Shown piece after piece: positions 8,873-18,070 of a stretch of 64,000 nt of DNA; the first letter of the stretch is position 1, and every line of letters starts with the position of its first letter. The position numbers and the translations under genes are program-made. The notes under the pieces are model-generated. The model did no database searches, was not told where the DNA came from, and was given only the letters and a program-made list of their open reading frames with translations. The stretch is from assembly GCA_025655595.1 (NCBI GenBank), contig JAHXIO010000002.1, positions 62,001 to 126,000 of the forward strand. The letters are read 5' to 3'. This stretch comes from Candidatus Thiodiazotropha sp. (ex Monitilora ramsayi). GTDB taxonomy: Bacteria > Pseudomonadota > Gammaproteobacteria > Chromatiales > Chromatiaceae.

Positions 8873-11149
8873 ATGCAGTCATTCTACCCATCACGTTGGC
8901 GCGGCATTGAATCGGATATCAACAAGATTCCGAAGCGAGCCAAGCTGAGCGTCCCCCAGCGTAAATTTATTGCCCATGTTCTTGTGGTGGATGACGAGCC
9001 GCGCGCCAGATCGAGCCTCAAAGAACTGCTCAGACTCTCCGGCTACGAAACCACATTGGCTGAAGGCGGAGAGGAAGCGCTGCAATTGCTCTCCGACCAG
9101 AGCTTCGATCTGATCCTGCTCGATCTCAATATGCCCGATCTCGACGGGCATCAGGTGATGGCCCACATCTATCAGCACAACATCGACATCGATATCATCG
9201 TCGTCAGCGGAGAAACCACCTTCAACCACGCTACCCAGGCGCTTCGCAAAGGTGCCCAGGATTTTCTCAGAAAGCCCTATGCACCGGATGAACTGCTGCG
9301 CGCCGTATCCAACACACTGGAGAGACGCCGGCTCAAAAAAGAGAATCAGTCTATCCAGAAACGGCTCGAAGAGTCGGAGAACCTGCATAAGTTCATCGTC
9401 AACAACTCACCGGACATGATCTATCTGCTCGACGAGGATGGTTGCTTTTCCTACGTCAACGAAAGAGTCGAGTCATTGCTGGGATATAAGCAGGACGAGA
9501 TTCTCGGCAAGCATTTCTCCACCCTGATATTCGAAGAGGATATCGACCAGGCGACATACACCTTCAACGAACGACGCACCGGAGAACGCGCCACCCGAAG
9601 CACAGAGTTGAGATTGTGCTGCAAAGACAGTGAGACCCCCAGATATTTCGAATCGCGCACGGTACCGATCGAGCTCAGTTCTATCGGCATCTACTCAGTG
9701 GACGAAAAGAACGAGAAGTCGTTTATCGGCACCTACGGCGTTGCGCGTGACATCACCGAGAGAAAGCAAGCGGAAGAGTTGATCAAGTATCAGCTCTACC
9801 ACGACCTGCTGACCAACCTGCCCAACCGCACACTATTTCGCGACCGCCTCAATATGGCGATGGCGCAGTCCAAGCGTAGCGGCAAGAAACTGGCGATTCT
9901 CTACCTCGACATGGATCGCTTCAAAATCATCAACGACTCTCTCGGTCATTTTATCGGCGATGAACTCCTGCAGTCGGTTGCGCAGCGCCTGCGCAATGAA
10001 CTGCGCGAGGCGGATACACTGGCACGCGTCGGCGGCGATGAGTTCAATCTCCTGATCCCTGAGATCAACGATATACAGGATGCGAGGAACCTGGCTGAAA
10101 AAATACTCCGCATCACGGCAGAACCCTTCATCATCAAGAACGAAGAGATCTTCATCAGCTTCAGTATCGGCATATCCGTTTACCCCAACGACGGCGACTC
10201 CAAGGATGCGTTGATCAAGAATGCCGATATGGCCATGTACAAAGTGAAGCGCGCAGGCAAGAACGGTTACGCCTTCTACGCCGAAGAGATGAAGTCGCAC
10301 TTCTCCCAATCCCTCGACATCGAGAACGGATTGCGCAGGGCCATATCCACCGATGAGCTATGCCTCTACTACCAACCGCAATACGACATCCTCAATGGCA
10401 AGATGGTGGGGGTCGAGGCGTTGGTGCGCTGGCAACATCCGGATAAGGGATTGATCCAGCCGTGTGAATTTATCGATGTGGCGGAAGAGTCCGGGCTGAT
10501 CGTGCCCCTCGGCGAGTGGGTCTTGCGCAAAGCGTGCAGCGATATCAGACGCTGGATGGATGAGGAGTCGGTCCAACTCAGTCTGGCGGTCAACATCTCC
10601 GTACAGCAGCTTGAGTTGGAACAGTTTGTCGCCAAGACCCTGAAGATCATCAAACGCCTGAATCTGCCGAAAAACATCCTGGAGCTGGAGATTACCGAGC
10701 ATGCCATCATGCAGGATATGGATAAGGCGATTCAGACCCTGTCCCAACTTGCCAACAAGGGCGTGCGTATCGCCATCGATGACTTCGGCACCGGTTACTC
10801 ATCGCTGGGTTATCTGCAGACCCTACCCATCAATACATTGAAGATGGATCGTTCTTTCGTCCAGGGCATCAAGTCGACAGGGGATAATTCGATCATCAAT
10901 GCCATCATCGCCATGGCCAAGGGATTGAACCTGGATCTGATTGCCGAGGGTGTCGAGCATCAGCCGCAAATCGATCACCTGTTGAGTTCGGGTTGCCGTC
11001 TGGCGCAAGGGTTCTACTACTGTCGACCGTTGCCTGAAAAAGATCTGATCCAATTGATTCGGGAAACCAACGCGAATGCAAAAAACCAGAACTCGCCTGT
11101 GACTCCGCCTAATCCAGGTGCGACTTCACAAGAACACCCACCCATCTGA
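8873..11149 (+). CDS. Response regulator with PAS, GGDEF and EAL domains
   Basis: A 758-residue protein predicted to make and/or break cyclic-di-GMP. Domains in order: receiver (about 34-150) with phosphoacceptor Asp84 in ILLDLNMP; PAS (about 165-300); GGDEF (about 315-475) with intact GGDEF at 387-391 and an RxxD inhibitory-site motif (READ) five residues before it; EAL (about 490-735) with intact EAL at 515-517 and DDFGTGYSSLGYL. Both catalytic domains look complete, so it may be bifunctional. It lies 9 bp after the HDOD kinase, presumably in one operon, and is a plausible phosphorylation target of it. About 30 residues precede the receiver domain; the true start might be internal. Confidence 0.93.
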   Translation: MQSFYPSRWRGIESDINKIPKRAKLSVPQRKFIAHVLVVDDEPRARSSLKELLRLSGYETTLAEGGEEALQLLSDQSFDLILLDLNMPDLDGHQVMAHIYQHNIDIDIIVVSGETTFNHATQALRKGAQDFLRKPYAPDELLRAVSNTLERRRLKKENQSIQKRLEESENLHKFIVNNSPDMIYLLDEDGCFSYVNERVESLLGYKQDEILGKHFSTLIFEEDIDQATYTFNERRTGERATRSTELRLCCKDSETPRYFESRTVPIELSSIGIYSVDEKNEKSFIGTYGVARDITERKQAEELIKYQLYHDLLTNLPNRTLFRDRLNMAMAQSKRSGKKLAILYLDMDRFKIINDSLGHFIGDELLQSVAQRLRNELREADTLARVGGDEFNLLIPEINDIQDARNLAEKILRITAEPFIIKNEEIFISFSIGISVYPNDGDSKDALIKNADMAMYKVKRAGKNGYAFYAEEMKSHFSQSLDIENGLRRAISTDELCLYYQPQYDILNGKMVGVEALVRWQHPDKGLIQPCEFIDVAEESGLIVPLGEWVLRKACSDIRRWMDEESVQLSLAVNISVQQLELEQFVAKTLKIIKRLNLPKNILELEITEHAIMQDMDKAIQTLSQLANKGVRIAIDDFGTGYSSLGYLQTLPINTLKMDRSFVQGIKSTGDNSIINAIIAMAKGLNLDLIAEGVEHQPQIDHLLSSGCRLAQGFYYCRPLPEKDLIQLIRETNANAKNQNSPVTPPNPGATSQEHPPI

Positions 11150-11238
11150 CATCGAATCCACCCGGACTTAACGCTGAGAGTCTCTTAACCGCGCTTCCTA
11201 CCAGCGCCTTTTCCCTCCGTGTTATCATACGCCGCCTT

Positions 11239-11504
11239 AGGGCCTGTTAGCACTAATCCAATCGTCTCTGCTGGAGCTGTTTTTTTGCCCAGCAAGGCAG
11301 AATGAGCGAGGTTAACCGTGCTAAATGAGCGAATGATAACGCTGCTGGGCGGAAAAACAGCCCCAGCCCTTCGGGTTGTGCCTGAAAACGTGCCACTCGG
11401 CGTTGCTCGTCGCTCATTTAGCACAGCTAAACCTCACTTCTCGCGCCTTGATTGGCGCGTTTTCAGGCGCAACAGAGCCGATTGGATTAGTGCTAACAGG
11501 CCCT
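11239..11504. mobile_element. MITE with perfect 26-bp terminal inverted repeats
   Basis: The 26 bases at 11239-11264 (beginning AGGGCCTGTTAGCACTAATC) are the exact reverse complement of 11479-11504 (ending GATTAGTGCTAACAGGCCCT). The 266-bp interior has nested inverted repeats: GTGCTAAATGAGCG near 11319 against CGCTCATTTAGCAC near 11410, TGCCCAGCA against TGCTGGGCG, and GCCTGAAAACG against CGTTTTCAGGC. It has no coding capacity beyond short shadow frames. No clear target-site duplication is visible. It lies 42 bp upstream of the ettA start and could influence its expression. Confidence 0.85.
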
Positions 11505-11546
11505 GAAACCGGCAGCGGCTAACCTTTCCAAACAGACAGAGACACA

Positions 11547-13214
<1,668 letters not shown>

Positions 13215-13225
13215 ACAAAACGCCT

Positions 13226-13710
13226 TAAAGACTCGACTACAAGCGGAATAAACCCATCATCGATATTAATAGTGTCGTTGACGGGTTAAATAATCTCGAT
13301 GGCGATGAAAATATCGTGGCCAACGAGTAAAAAAGAGAGGACAGCAAGTCGAATCTTCTCGGCGTTGAGTAAAAAACCGTCAGCAACGATTTAAATCGAC
13401 TCGTCGTTGGCTAGATAATGAGTCAACGATGACTGATAACGACCCGATGTTGACTTAAAATGCGTCAGAGACGACTAAAATAGACTCGTCATTTACTAAA
13501 AACTCGTCGATGGCGAGTCAAAACATCTCGACGATGAATAAAAAAGTCTCGATGACGACTCGTAACAACCCAGCGTCGATTAAAAATTAGTCATAGATGA
13601 GTCTCGGAGAGTCTCCGTTGACTAAAATTTAATCAATTCCGACTCCCAGCGACTCCTCCTTGAATCGAATTTAATTAACTGCAAGTCAAAAGGAGTCAAT
13701 GGTGAGTAAA
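13226..13710. repeat. Array of ~23 degenerate units with ~21-bp period
   Basis: Directly after ettA the sequence repeats a loose unit of the form CTCG, then 6-8 bases, then GA-N-TAAAA. The base preceding each A-run falls at 13226, 13249, 13267, 13287, 13307, 13328, 13351, 13370, 13392, 13416, 13437, 13456, 13476, 13497, 13519, 13539, 13563, 13581, 13623, 13667, 13687 and 13707; two expected positions (about 13602 and 13644) lack the run. The mean spacing over 23 steps is 20.9 bp. GANTC occurs about 13 times in 480 bp, where about two would be expected by chance. Spacing varies 18-24 bp and most units contain TAA, so it is not coding. No matching known repeat class was recognised. Confidence 0.75.
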
Positions 13711-14093
13711 ACAGACCTGCTGTGTCCGGTCTCAGGCTCACCTTCCCATTCCTCGAATAGTATCGCGACCAGAACCACTTTGTCCCAAGAAAAACGATAA
13801 GTGACAAATGATAATCTTTCGTCTTTTCGGCCGTCACCGACCCCTTTACTTATTTCTTACAGTTGAATCAGCTCACAAATTAAGTAAGCGTAGCGCATTC
13901 GTAATTTGTCGAAACCGCCACGCTTGAAGTATGGGGAGTCTGCCTTTTACCATAAGATATCTATCGACGTGATGGGACTGTTGATCCAGGAGTTTGACCC
14001 CTGAATGGATGCTGCTGTATTCTCATAGATGTTTTCGGCACCAACTTATTTCAGCATCCGGGTTGGTATTTTTTCAAGGACAGACAGATAGTT
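13711..14093. other. Non-coding stretch between repeat array and cassette region
   Basis: About 380 bp with no supported gene. It contains an imperfect inverted repeat (AATTAAGTAAGC ... GCATTCGTAATTTG, about 13877-13909) and otherwise nothing recognisable. Base composition shifts from the phased array into more ordinary sequence. Confidence 0.4.
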
Positions 14094-14264
14094 ATGCCAA
14101 AACCGCTCGACCGCACGTTGCTCCTAAGCAGAATCACTTCCGACCATTATAAGCCCTCCATGGCTATCTCTATGATAATGGAAGGCGTATCAAAACTTGG
14201 AAAAAAGTCCACGGAGATAGACAGACACCTCCTATCTCAGATAACAAAGCGTCTGTCTACATAA
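14094..14264 (+). CDS. Possible small protein of 56 residues, unknown
   Basis: An open frame from ATG 14094 to TAA 14262-14264 encodes MPKPLDRTLLLSRITS and continues with a basic, partly helical sequence ending KRLST. An AAGGA lies about 13 bases upstream, rather far for a ribosome binding site. No family is recognised. It could be a real small gene, the remnant of a longer one or a chance frame; its position next to the cassette region makes a gene-cassette relic possible. Confidence 0.25.
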   Translation: MPKPLDRTLLLSRITSDHYKPSMAISMIMEGVSKLGKKSTEIDRHLLSQITKRLST

Positions 14265-14279
14265 CTGTTATGTGTAAAT

Positions 14280-14660
14280 ATGAAAATCATCACAACATTA
14301 CTCATAATTTTACTTTCAAGTTTTACGCACAGCAATGCAGCTGAGAATATTCTCAATTTAGGTGTAATGTCACATGACTGTAGTAGTTTCAAACCAAGTG
14401 ATAATAAAGCTAATTTACCTGAATATTTCAAATTAACGCCTGTTGAAGCAGCAAAAACGGTTAAGGCTAATTCAAAGTACGGTTGTTTTATAAAAATGGG
14501 TATTGGTGTTTATACTGATGGCAATTATTACTATTTTGCTAACAATAACTTGTTGTTTGGAAAATCAGTAACGTTTGAGCTTATCAAGCAATATTCATTT
14601 GTGGTAAATCCAAACACAGGCAATTTAATCTCAAAACCAAAGTATGAAGACAACACATAA
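14280..14660 (+). CDS. Secreted hypothetical protein, cassette-borne
   Basis: A 126-residue protein with a clear signal peptide (MKIITTLLIILLSSFTHSNA, cleavage before AEN) and a mature part with two cysteines (HDCSSF and YGCFIK) and a Tyr/Asn-rich middle. No family is recognised. The coding sequence is conspicuously AT-rich compared with ettA or the flagellar genes, which indicates transfer. It lacks a ribosome binding site, begins 10 bases after a GTTATGT that resembles an integron core site, and its stop codon lies in the first bases of an attC-like site. These are the usual features of an integron gene cassette. Confidence 0.7.
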   Translation: MKIITTLLIILLSSFTHSNAAENILNLGVMSHDCSSFKPSDNKANLPEYFKLTPVEAAKTVKANSKYGCFIKMGIGVYTDGNYYYFANNNLLFGKSVTFELIKQYSFVVNPNTGNLISKPKYEDNT

Positions 14661-14717
14661 CCATGAGCTACAGTGGATGCTCGCTATCGCTCGCTCCACT
14701 GAGCCCGGGCGTTAAGA
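14655..14717 (+). repeat. attC-like recombination site 1
   Basis: The site runs from ACATAAC to GTTAAGA. TAAC (14658-14661) pairs with GTTA (14711-14714), and the inner arms CAGTGGA (14671-14677) and TCCACTG (14695-14701) are complementary, enclosing GCTCGCTATCGCTCGC. The ending GGGCGTTAAG closely resembles attC simple sites such as those of Vibrio cassette arrays. The next gene starts 7 bases after the site. The outer R'' box departs from the RYYYAAC consensus. Confidence 0.65.
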
Positions 14718-14723
14718 AGCAAA

Positions 14724-15074
14724 ATGAAATATCTGACTTTTGCCGTTTTGTTGGTGTTTCAGACGCCCTTTGTTTTAGCGCAAACGTGCCAAGACGAAGT
14801 TCAAATGTTGAAGTGGGTAGAAAACGCTGATCCTGCGAAAGATGCAGAAAAAGCAATAAAAAGCGGAAACACTAAATTGATAGCCGTTTACGGTTTTGCT
14901 TTATATTTTCCAGGTGTAGATGAAAATCAGGTTACGAAAGCATACGAAACTGGTGATTACATTTTGATAGAAGGTACAGGTGATGATTTATGCTCAGAAG
15001 AGCACGCAAGATTAAATAATATTGCTAATGAGTATGCAGAAACATATAACAAAACCATATCAGGTAAGCAATAA
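14724..15074 (+). CDS. Secreted hypothetical protein, cassette-borne
   Basis: A 116-residue protein with a signal peptide (MKYLTFAVLLVFQTPFVLAQ, likely cleavage after LAQ or before it). The mature part has two cysteines (QTCQDE and DDLCSEE), suggesting a periplasmic disulfide, and is helical and acidic. No family is recognised. The gene is AT-rich, fits tightly between two attC-like sites (7 bases after the first, 4 before the second) and is therefore a typical single-gene cassette. Function unknown. Confidence 0.7.
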   Translation: MKYLTFAVLLVFQTPFVLAQTCQDEVQMLKWVENADPAKDAEKAIKSGNTKLIAVYGFALYFPGVDENQVTKAYETGDYILIEGTGDDLCSEEHARLNNIANEYAETYNKTISGKQ

Positions 15075-15078
15075 TGCT

Positions 15079-15138
15079 TCTTAACCATCGGCTCCAGTGG
15101 ATGCTCGCTGTCGCTCGCTCCACTGAGCCTAGCTAATA
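15079..15138 (+). repeat. attC-like recombination site 2
   Basis: GGCTCCAGTGGA (15090-15101) pairs with TCCACTGAGCC (15119-15129) with one bulged base, a hallmark of folded attC sites. The inner 35 bases (15095-15129) differ from site 1 (14671-14705) at a single position. The left end TTAAC is good. The right end, GCTAATA, departs from the GTTRRRY core, so this may be the decayed last site of the array. Confidence 0.6.
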
Positions 15139-15272
15139 GGGGACAGACCACAGTTTCTATAATAGAAATTTGCAAGGTTAATATATATCGTGATCTGACT
15201 CAGATTATTTACAAATCACACCCCGATACGTCAAGCCCCTCACTACAGGTATAGGCCTAAATCGAGAACATC

Positions 15273-15998
15273 ATGATGAACGACGTTGTGATCGAGCCGA
15301 TGACAGAGGAACTCATGCTGTGGCGATGTCTTCACAATGGACCGCTCACGCGTGACTCAATTGATCAATGGCCATGCGAAGGCACGATGCCGTGGGAAAG
15401 CTATCGCAAGCGGAACCTACCCCTTTTGATGAAGCTCACCAGAATCTATGGATCTTGCGCTATTCTGGCACGCGATGGCGACCAGATCGTGGGGTTCCTT
15501 CGCTTTTACCCCAAAGTGGTCTATAACATGGAGGGCGCATGCGGCCTTTGTCTTCAGCAGGATCCGCCTGCGGGCCCAGTTAAGGATTTTGCAGACAGCG
15601 ACTTCCCTGACTTTGCAGATATAGAAGACAAGACACTTGTCGTCTATTGCCTGATGACCGGAAGCCCTCAGCAGAATGAGAATCCGTACCAGAGGAAGGG
15701 CATCGGCACGCGTATGGTTAAATTCTTGATCGAGTGGGCCAAAACAAACGGCTGGGATGGTATTGAAGCCGATGCATTTGAAGATCTTCCTATCATCTAC
15801 GAAATCACTGGCAGTGCCGGGCATACATTCTGGGAGAAACTGGGGTTCCGCCTTGTTAATCGGCATCCACACCCGGACCTGATGGACCCTAGCAGATTCG
15901 TCGAATTCATCGAAACACTTGAAGCACAGGCATATTCCGCTGGAATCCCCCCCGAAAAGGCGAAGGATCGGCTCGTAATGCGACTTGATTTGAGATAA
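15273..15998 (+). CDS. GNAT-family acetyltransferase
   Basis: A 241-residue soluble protein with a GNAT fold. The acetyl-CoA binding motif A is visible as YQRKGIGTRMVKFLIEWAK (about residues 140-158), followed by GIEADAF and a late FWEKLGFRLV strand/helix. An N-terminal CLHNGPLTRDSIDQWP segment and a Cys-rich GACGLCLQQDPP insertion precede it. Substrate unknown; proteins of this shape are often annotated only as N-acetyltransferase. It follows the second attC-like site by 135 bp and could be part of the same acquired block, but no attC-like site follows it. Base composition is closer to the chromosomal average than the two cassette genes. Confidence 0.75.
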   Translation: MMNDVVIEPMTEELMLWRCLHNGPLTRDSIDQWPCEGTMPWESYRKRNLPLLMKLTRIYGSCAILARDGDQIVGFLRFYPKVVYNMEGACGLCLQQDPPAGPVKDFADSDFPDFADIEDKTLVVYCLMTGSPQQNENPYQRKGIGTRMVKFLIEWAKTNGWDGIEADAFEDLPIIYEITGSAGHTFWEKLGFRLVNRHPHPDLMDPSRFVEFIETLEAQAYSAGIPPEKAKDRLVMRLDLR

Positions 15999-16077
15999 AA
16001 AGAAAAGGTCAAAAAACCATTGGAATAGCGCTTAACAACGCACCTCAGTGCAACTGCCAACAACCATTGAGACGACA

Positions 16078-16557
16078 ATGACAACATTAGGTTATCGATC
16101 ACTCAAGCTCCTATTCCTATTCTCCTTGGTACTCCTATTGACTTCATGTACAGCAGGCAATGCTCAGTTCACGCCAGAAAGCCCTGCCGGTTTCTTTTGG
16201 GGTTTATGGCACGGCGTCATTTCAGTCATCAGTCTGATTATTCATATCTTCAACGAAAATGTCGTTGTTTATGAACTGGACAATATAGGCGGTTGGTATG
16301 ACTTTGGCTTCTTGCTTGGCGTGGTTCTGGTTTGGGGCGGCGGTTGTCATGCCAGCTGCAAATCCACAGAAAAGAAACAAAATGAAAAGGAGTGGGACGA
16401 GATAGGCGATAAAGTCGAGAAGAAAGTGATGCGCAAGCTGAAAGCCTGGGCTGAAGAAGAGGAGACCGGAGAATCCGACAAGGAGTGGGCGGAAATCGGT
16501 GATAAGGTCGAGAAGAAGCTGAAACGCAAAATTCGGGAGTGGGCGGAGAAGGATTGA
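16078..16557 (+). CDS. Membrane lipoprotein with duplicated charged coiled-coil tail
   Basis: From ATG 16078 the 159-residue product starts MTTLGYRSLKLLFLF and has a lipobox LLTSC, so Cys is the likely lipidated residue. Two further hydrophobic segments (FFWGLWHGVISVISLIIHIF and FGFLLGVVLVWGGGC) follow. The C-terminal third is two near-identical charged repeats, EWDEIGDKVEKKVMRKLKAWAE and EWAEIGDKVEKKLKRKIREWAE, separated by an EEETGESDK linker and predicted helical. An upstream in-frame ATG (16048) would add ten residues before the signal sequence and is less likely. Function unknown; no family is confidently recognised. Confidence 0.6.
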   Translation: MTTLGYRSLKLLFLFSLVLLLTSCTAGNAQFTPESPAGFFWGLWHGVISVISLIIHIFNENVVVYELDNIGGWYDFGFLLGVVLVWGGGCHASCKSTEKKQNEKEWDEIGDKVEKKVMRKLKAWAEEEETGESDKEWAEIGDKVEKKLKRKIREWAEKD

Positions 16558-16566
16558 GCCGATTCT

Positions 16567-16590
16567 GGTGCGGCATGGCCGCACCCTACG
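16567..16590. repeat. REP-like palindrome
   Basis: GGTGCGGCATGGCCGCACC followed by CTACG forms a short GC-rich hairpin just after the lipoprotein gene. It resembles the GGTGGGGC...GCCCCACCCTAC palindromes at 24411, 24496, 61395 and 61433, and appears to be a variant of the same dispersed family. It could also act as an RNA stabiliser or weak terminator. Confidence 0.55.
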
Positions 16591-16736
16591 TTTGTCCTCT
16601 GGTCCAGAAGAGAAATCAGATAAACTCGATTGTGTTTCGCAGGCTGTGTATCGTTGCCACTGTATCTGAAGGGTTCTTCTGATGTTATCCTGCTAGGATT
16701 CCGACTTTGTATTTCCCGAATGGAGTGATCCGGCCG

Positions 16737-17315
16737 ATGCCCAGAACAAAGATACTTCTCTTACTCATCATGATGATCTCCTCTTTGTCTGCGGTAGGTG
16801 AGAGACAATCCGGCAATCCCGATCCATTGCCCTTGATCAGTAGCGTTTCAGTTGCCAGCCCCGATCTGCTTCTTCCCGAGGGCACGACATTCACCTGGCA
16901 CGAAAACGGTCAGGAGATCCACGCTGACGATCGGCTGAAGAACGCCAATTTCAAGGAGATGATCGATAGCGGTATCGAAAACACCTTGGTGTCATCGGGC
17001 TATAAATTCGTCGACCCGAAAGAAGGGGCCAAATATCAGATTGCCTATACCGCCGCACTGGAAAAGGATCTGACCGATCGGGACATCCTCTCACGCTTTG
17101 GTCTGTTGCCCGGTTACCCCGCCATCCATTCCGAGCAGACGCGTTTCGAACGTGGATCGTTGATCATCTATCTGGTGGATCCGTCACATCGTACGGTTGT
17201 CTGGCGCAGCGCGACTCAGTCTGCCGTCGATTTCAAAGCTGATAATGAGAGTCGTAAGCAGCGGATAACCAGGATCATTCATGAGATGTTGGAGACGCTC
17301 CCCCGATCCCGCTGA
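16737..17315 (+). CDS. DUF4136-like secreted protein
   Basis: The product from ATG 16737 is 192 residues, with a signal peptide (MPRTKILLLLIMMISSLSAVG). The mature part matches the DUF4136 pattern: LPEGTTFTWHENG, a helix DRLKNANFKEMIDSGIENTL, SSGYKFVDPKEGAKYQIAYT, then GSLIIYLVDPSHRTVVWRSA and a C-terminal helix with EMLETLPRSR. DUF4136 proteins are envelope proteins of unknown function in proteobacteria. An upstream in-frame ATG at 16707 adds ten non-signal-like residues; GGAG at about 16722 lies between the two. It is convergent with the ParA-like gene. Confidence 0.7.
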   Translation: MPRTKILLLLIMMISSLSAVGERQSGNPDPLPLISSVSVASPDLLLPEGTTFTWHENGQEIHADDRLKNANFKEMIDSGIENTLVSSGYKFVDPKEGAKYQIAYTAALEKDLTDRDILSRFGLLPGYPAIHSEQTRFERGSLIIYLVDPSHRTVVWRSATQSAVDFKADNESRKQRITRIIHEMLETLPRSR

Positions 17316-17365
17316 CTCCGGCACAATATCAAGCCACGCAGAAAAGCGTGCAAGGCAGAGTCACC

Positions 17366-18070
17366 TCACGCCTGCAGCTTGACAGGCATACTCTCTTTTT
17401 CCTGGACATGAGGAGGTATCTTGCCGGTCTCAAGCCAGTAGATCAGCGCCGTCCACTGCATCATCTCTTTTTTCATGGCCGGATCTTTCAACTCAACGAT
17501 TGCACACCCCTCCTCCGCAGCACGAACATAGCCCTGAGTATCCCTGAGGTAGGCCACTAATGGGATCTCCACATTCTGCAGGATATCTTTGAGATGTTTG
17601 AATGAGCGGGTATTGAGGCGCACCCGATTAGCCACGATTCCCATGGGGACGTTGATGTTCATCTGACGGCAGAGGATGGTCAATTCCTTCAGGAAGTCCA
17701 GAGTGACATGGCGGTCGATGGCGGAAGGGAGCAGCGGCACGATGATGGCGGAGGCAGACCTCAAAAGATCCATCATCTCAAGTCGCTTCATGGAGGCAGG
17801 CGTGTCGATGATGATACGTTGAGTTTCACCGGGCACCCGCATGGCGAAAGCACGAGTGACACCAGCCTGGGTGGGTTTACCGGCAAATACGCCGTGAATA
17901 TCGGAGAGACGCTCAGGACGCAGTTCCAGCCAGCGCCTGCTAGACCCCTGGGGATCCTGGTCTATCAAAGCGGTATGCGTACCTGAGGAGGCGTAATATC
18001 CCGCCAGGTTCGTCGCAATTGTCGTCTTCCCACAGCCTCCCTTGCTGTTGAGGATCAAGAGTCTTTTCAT
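17366..18070 (-). CDS. Orphan ParA/MinD-type ATPase
   Basis: A 234-residue deviant-Walker ATPase. The Walker A motif KGGCGKTT (about residues 10-17) carries the signature first lysine of ParA/MinD proteins; DQDPQGSS and IIIDTPASMKR provide the A' and B elements. It has no N-terminal helix-turn-helix and no amphipathic C-terminal MinD helix, so it resembles the small stand-alone ParA class that positions protein cargo such as chemoreceptor arrays, carboxysomes or partition complexes. No ParB-like or cargo partner is adjacent. Single gene, convergent with the DUF4136-like gene. Confidence 0.85.
   Translation of the reverse strand: MKRLLILNSKGGCGKTTIATNLAGYYASSGTHTALIDQDPQGSSRRWLELRPERLSDIHGVFAGKPTQAGVTRAFAMRVPGETQRIIIDTPASMKRLEMMDLLRSASAIIVPLLPSAIDRHVTLDFLKELTILCRQMNINVPMGIVANRVRLNTRSFKHLKDILQNVEIPLVAYLRDTQGYVRAAEEGCAIVELKDPAMKKEMMQWTALIYWLETGKIPPHVQEKESMPVKLQA

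Noticed and set aside
13226-13710. CRISPR array
   Set aside because: Units are degenerate throughout, there is no repeat/spacer alternation and no cas gene in the window.
16022-16077. Third attC site (CTTAACAACGCACC) after the acetyltransferase gene
   Set aside because: The left part resembles an attC start but there is no matching GTTRRRY end or inner stem before the next gene.
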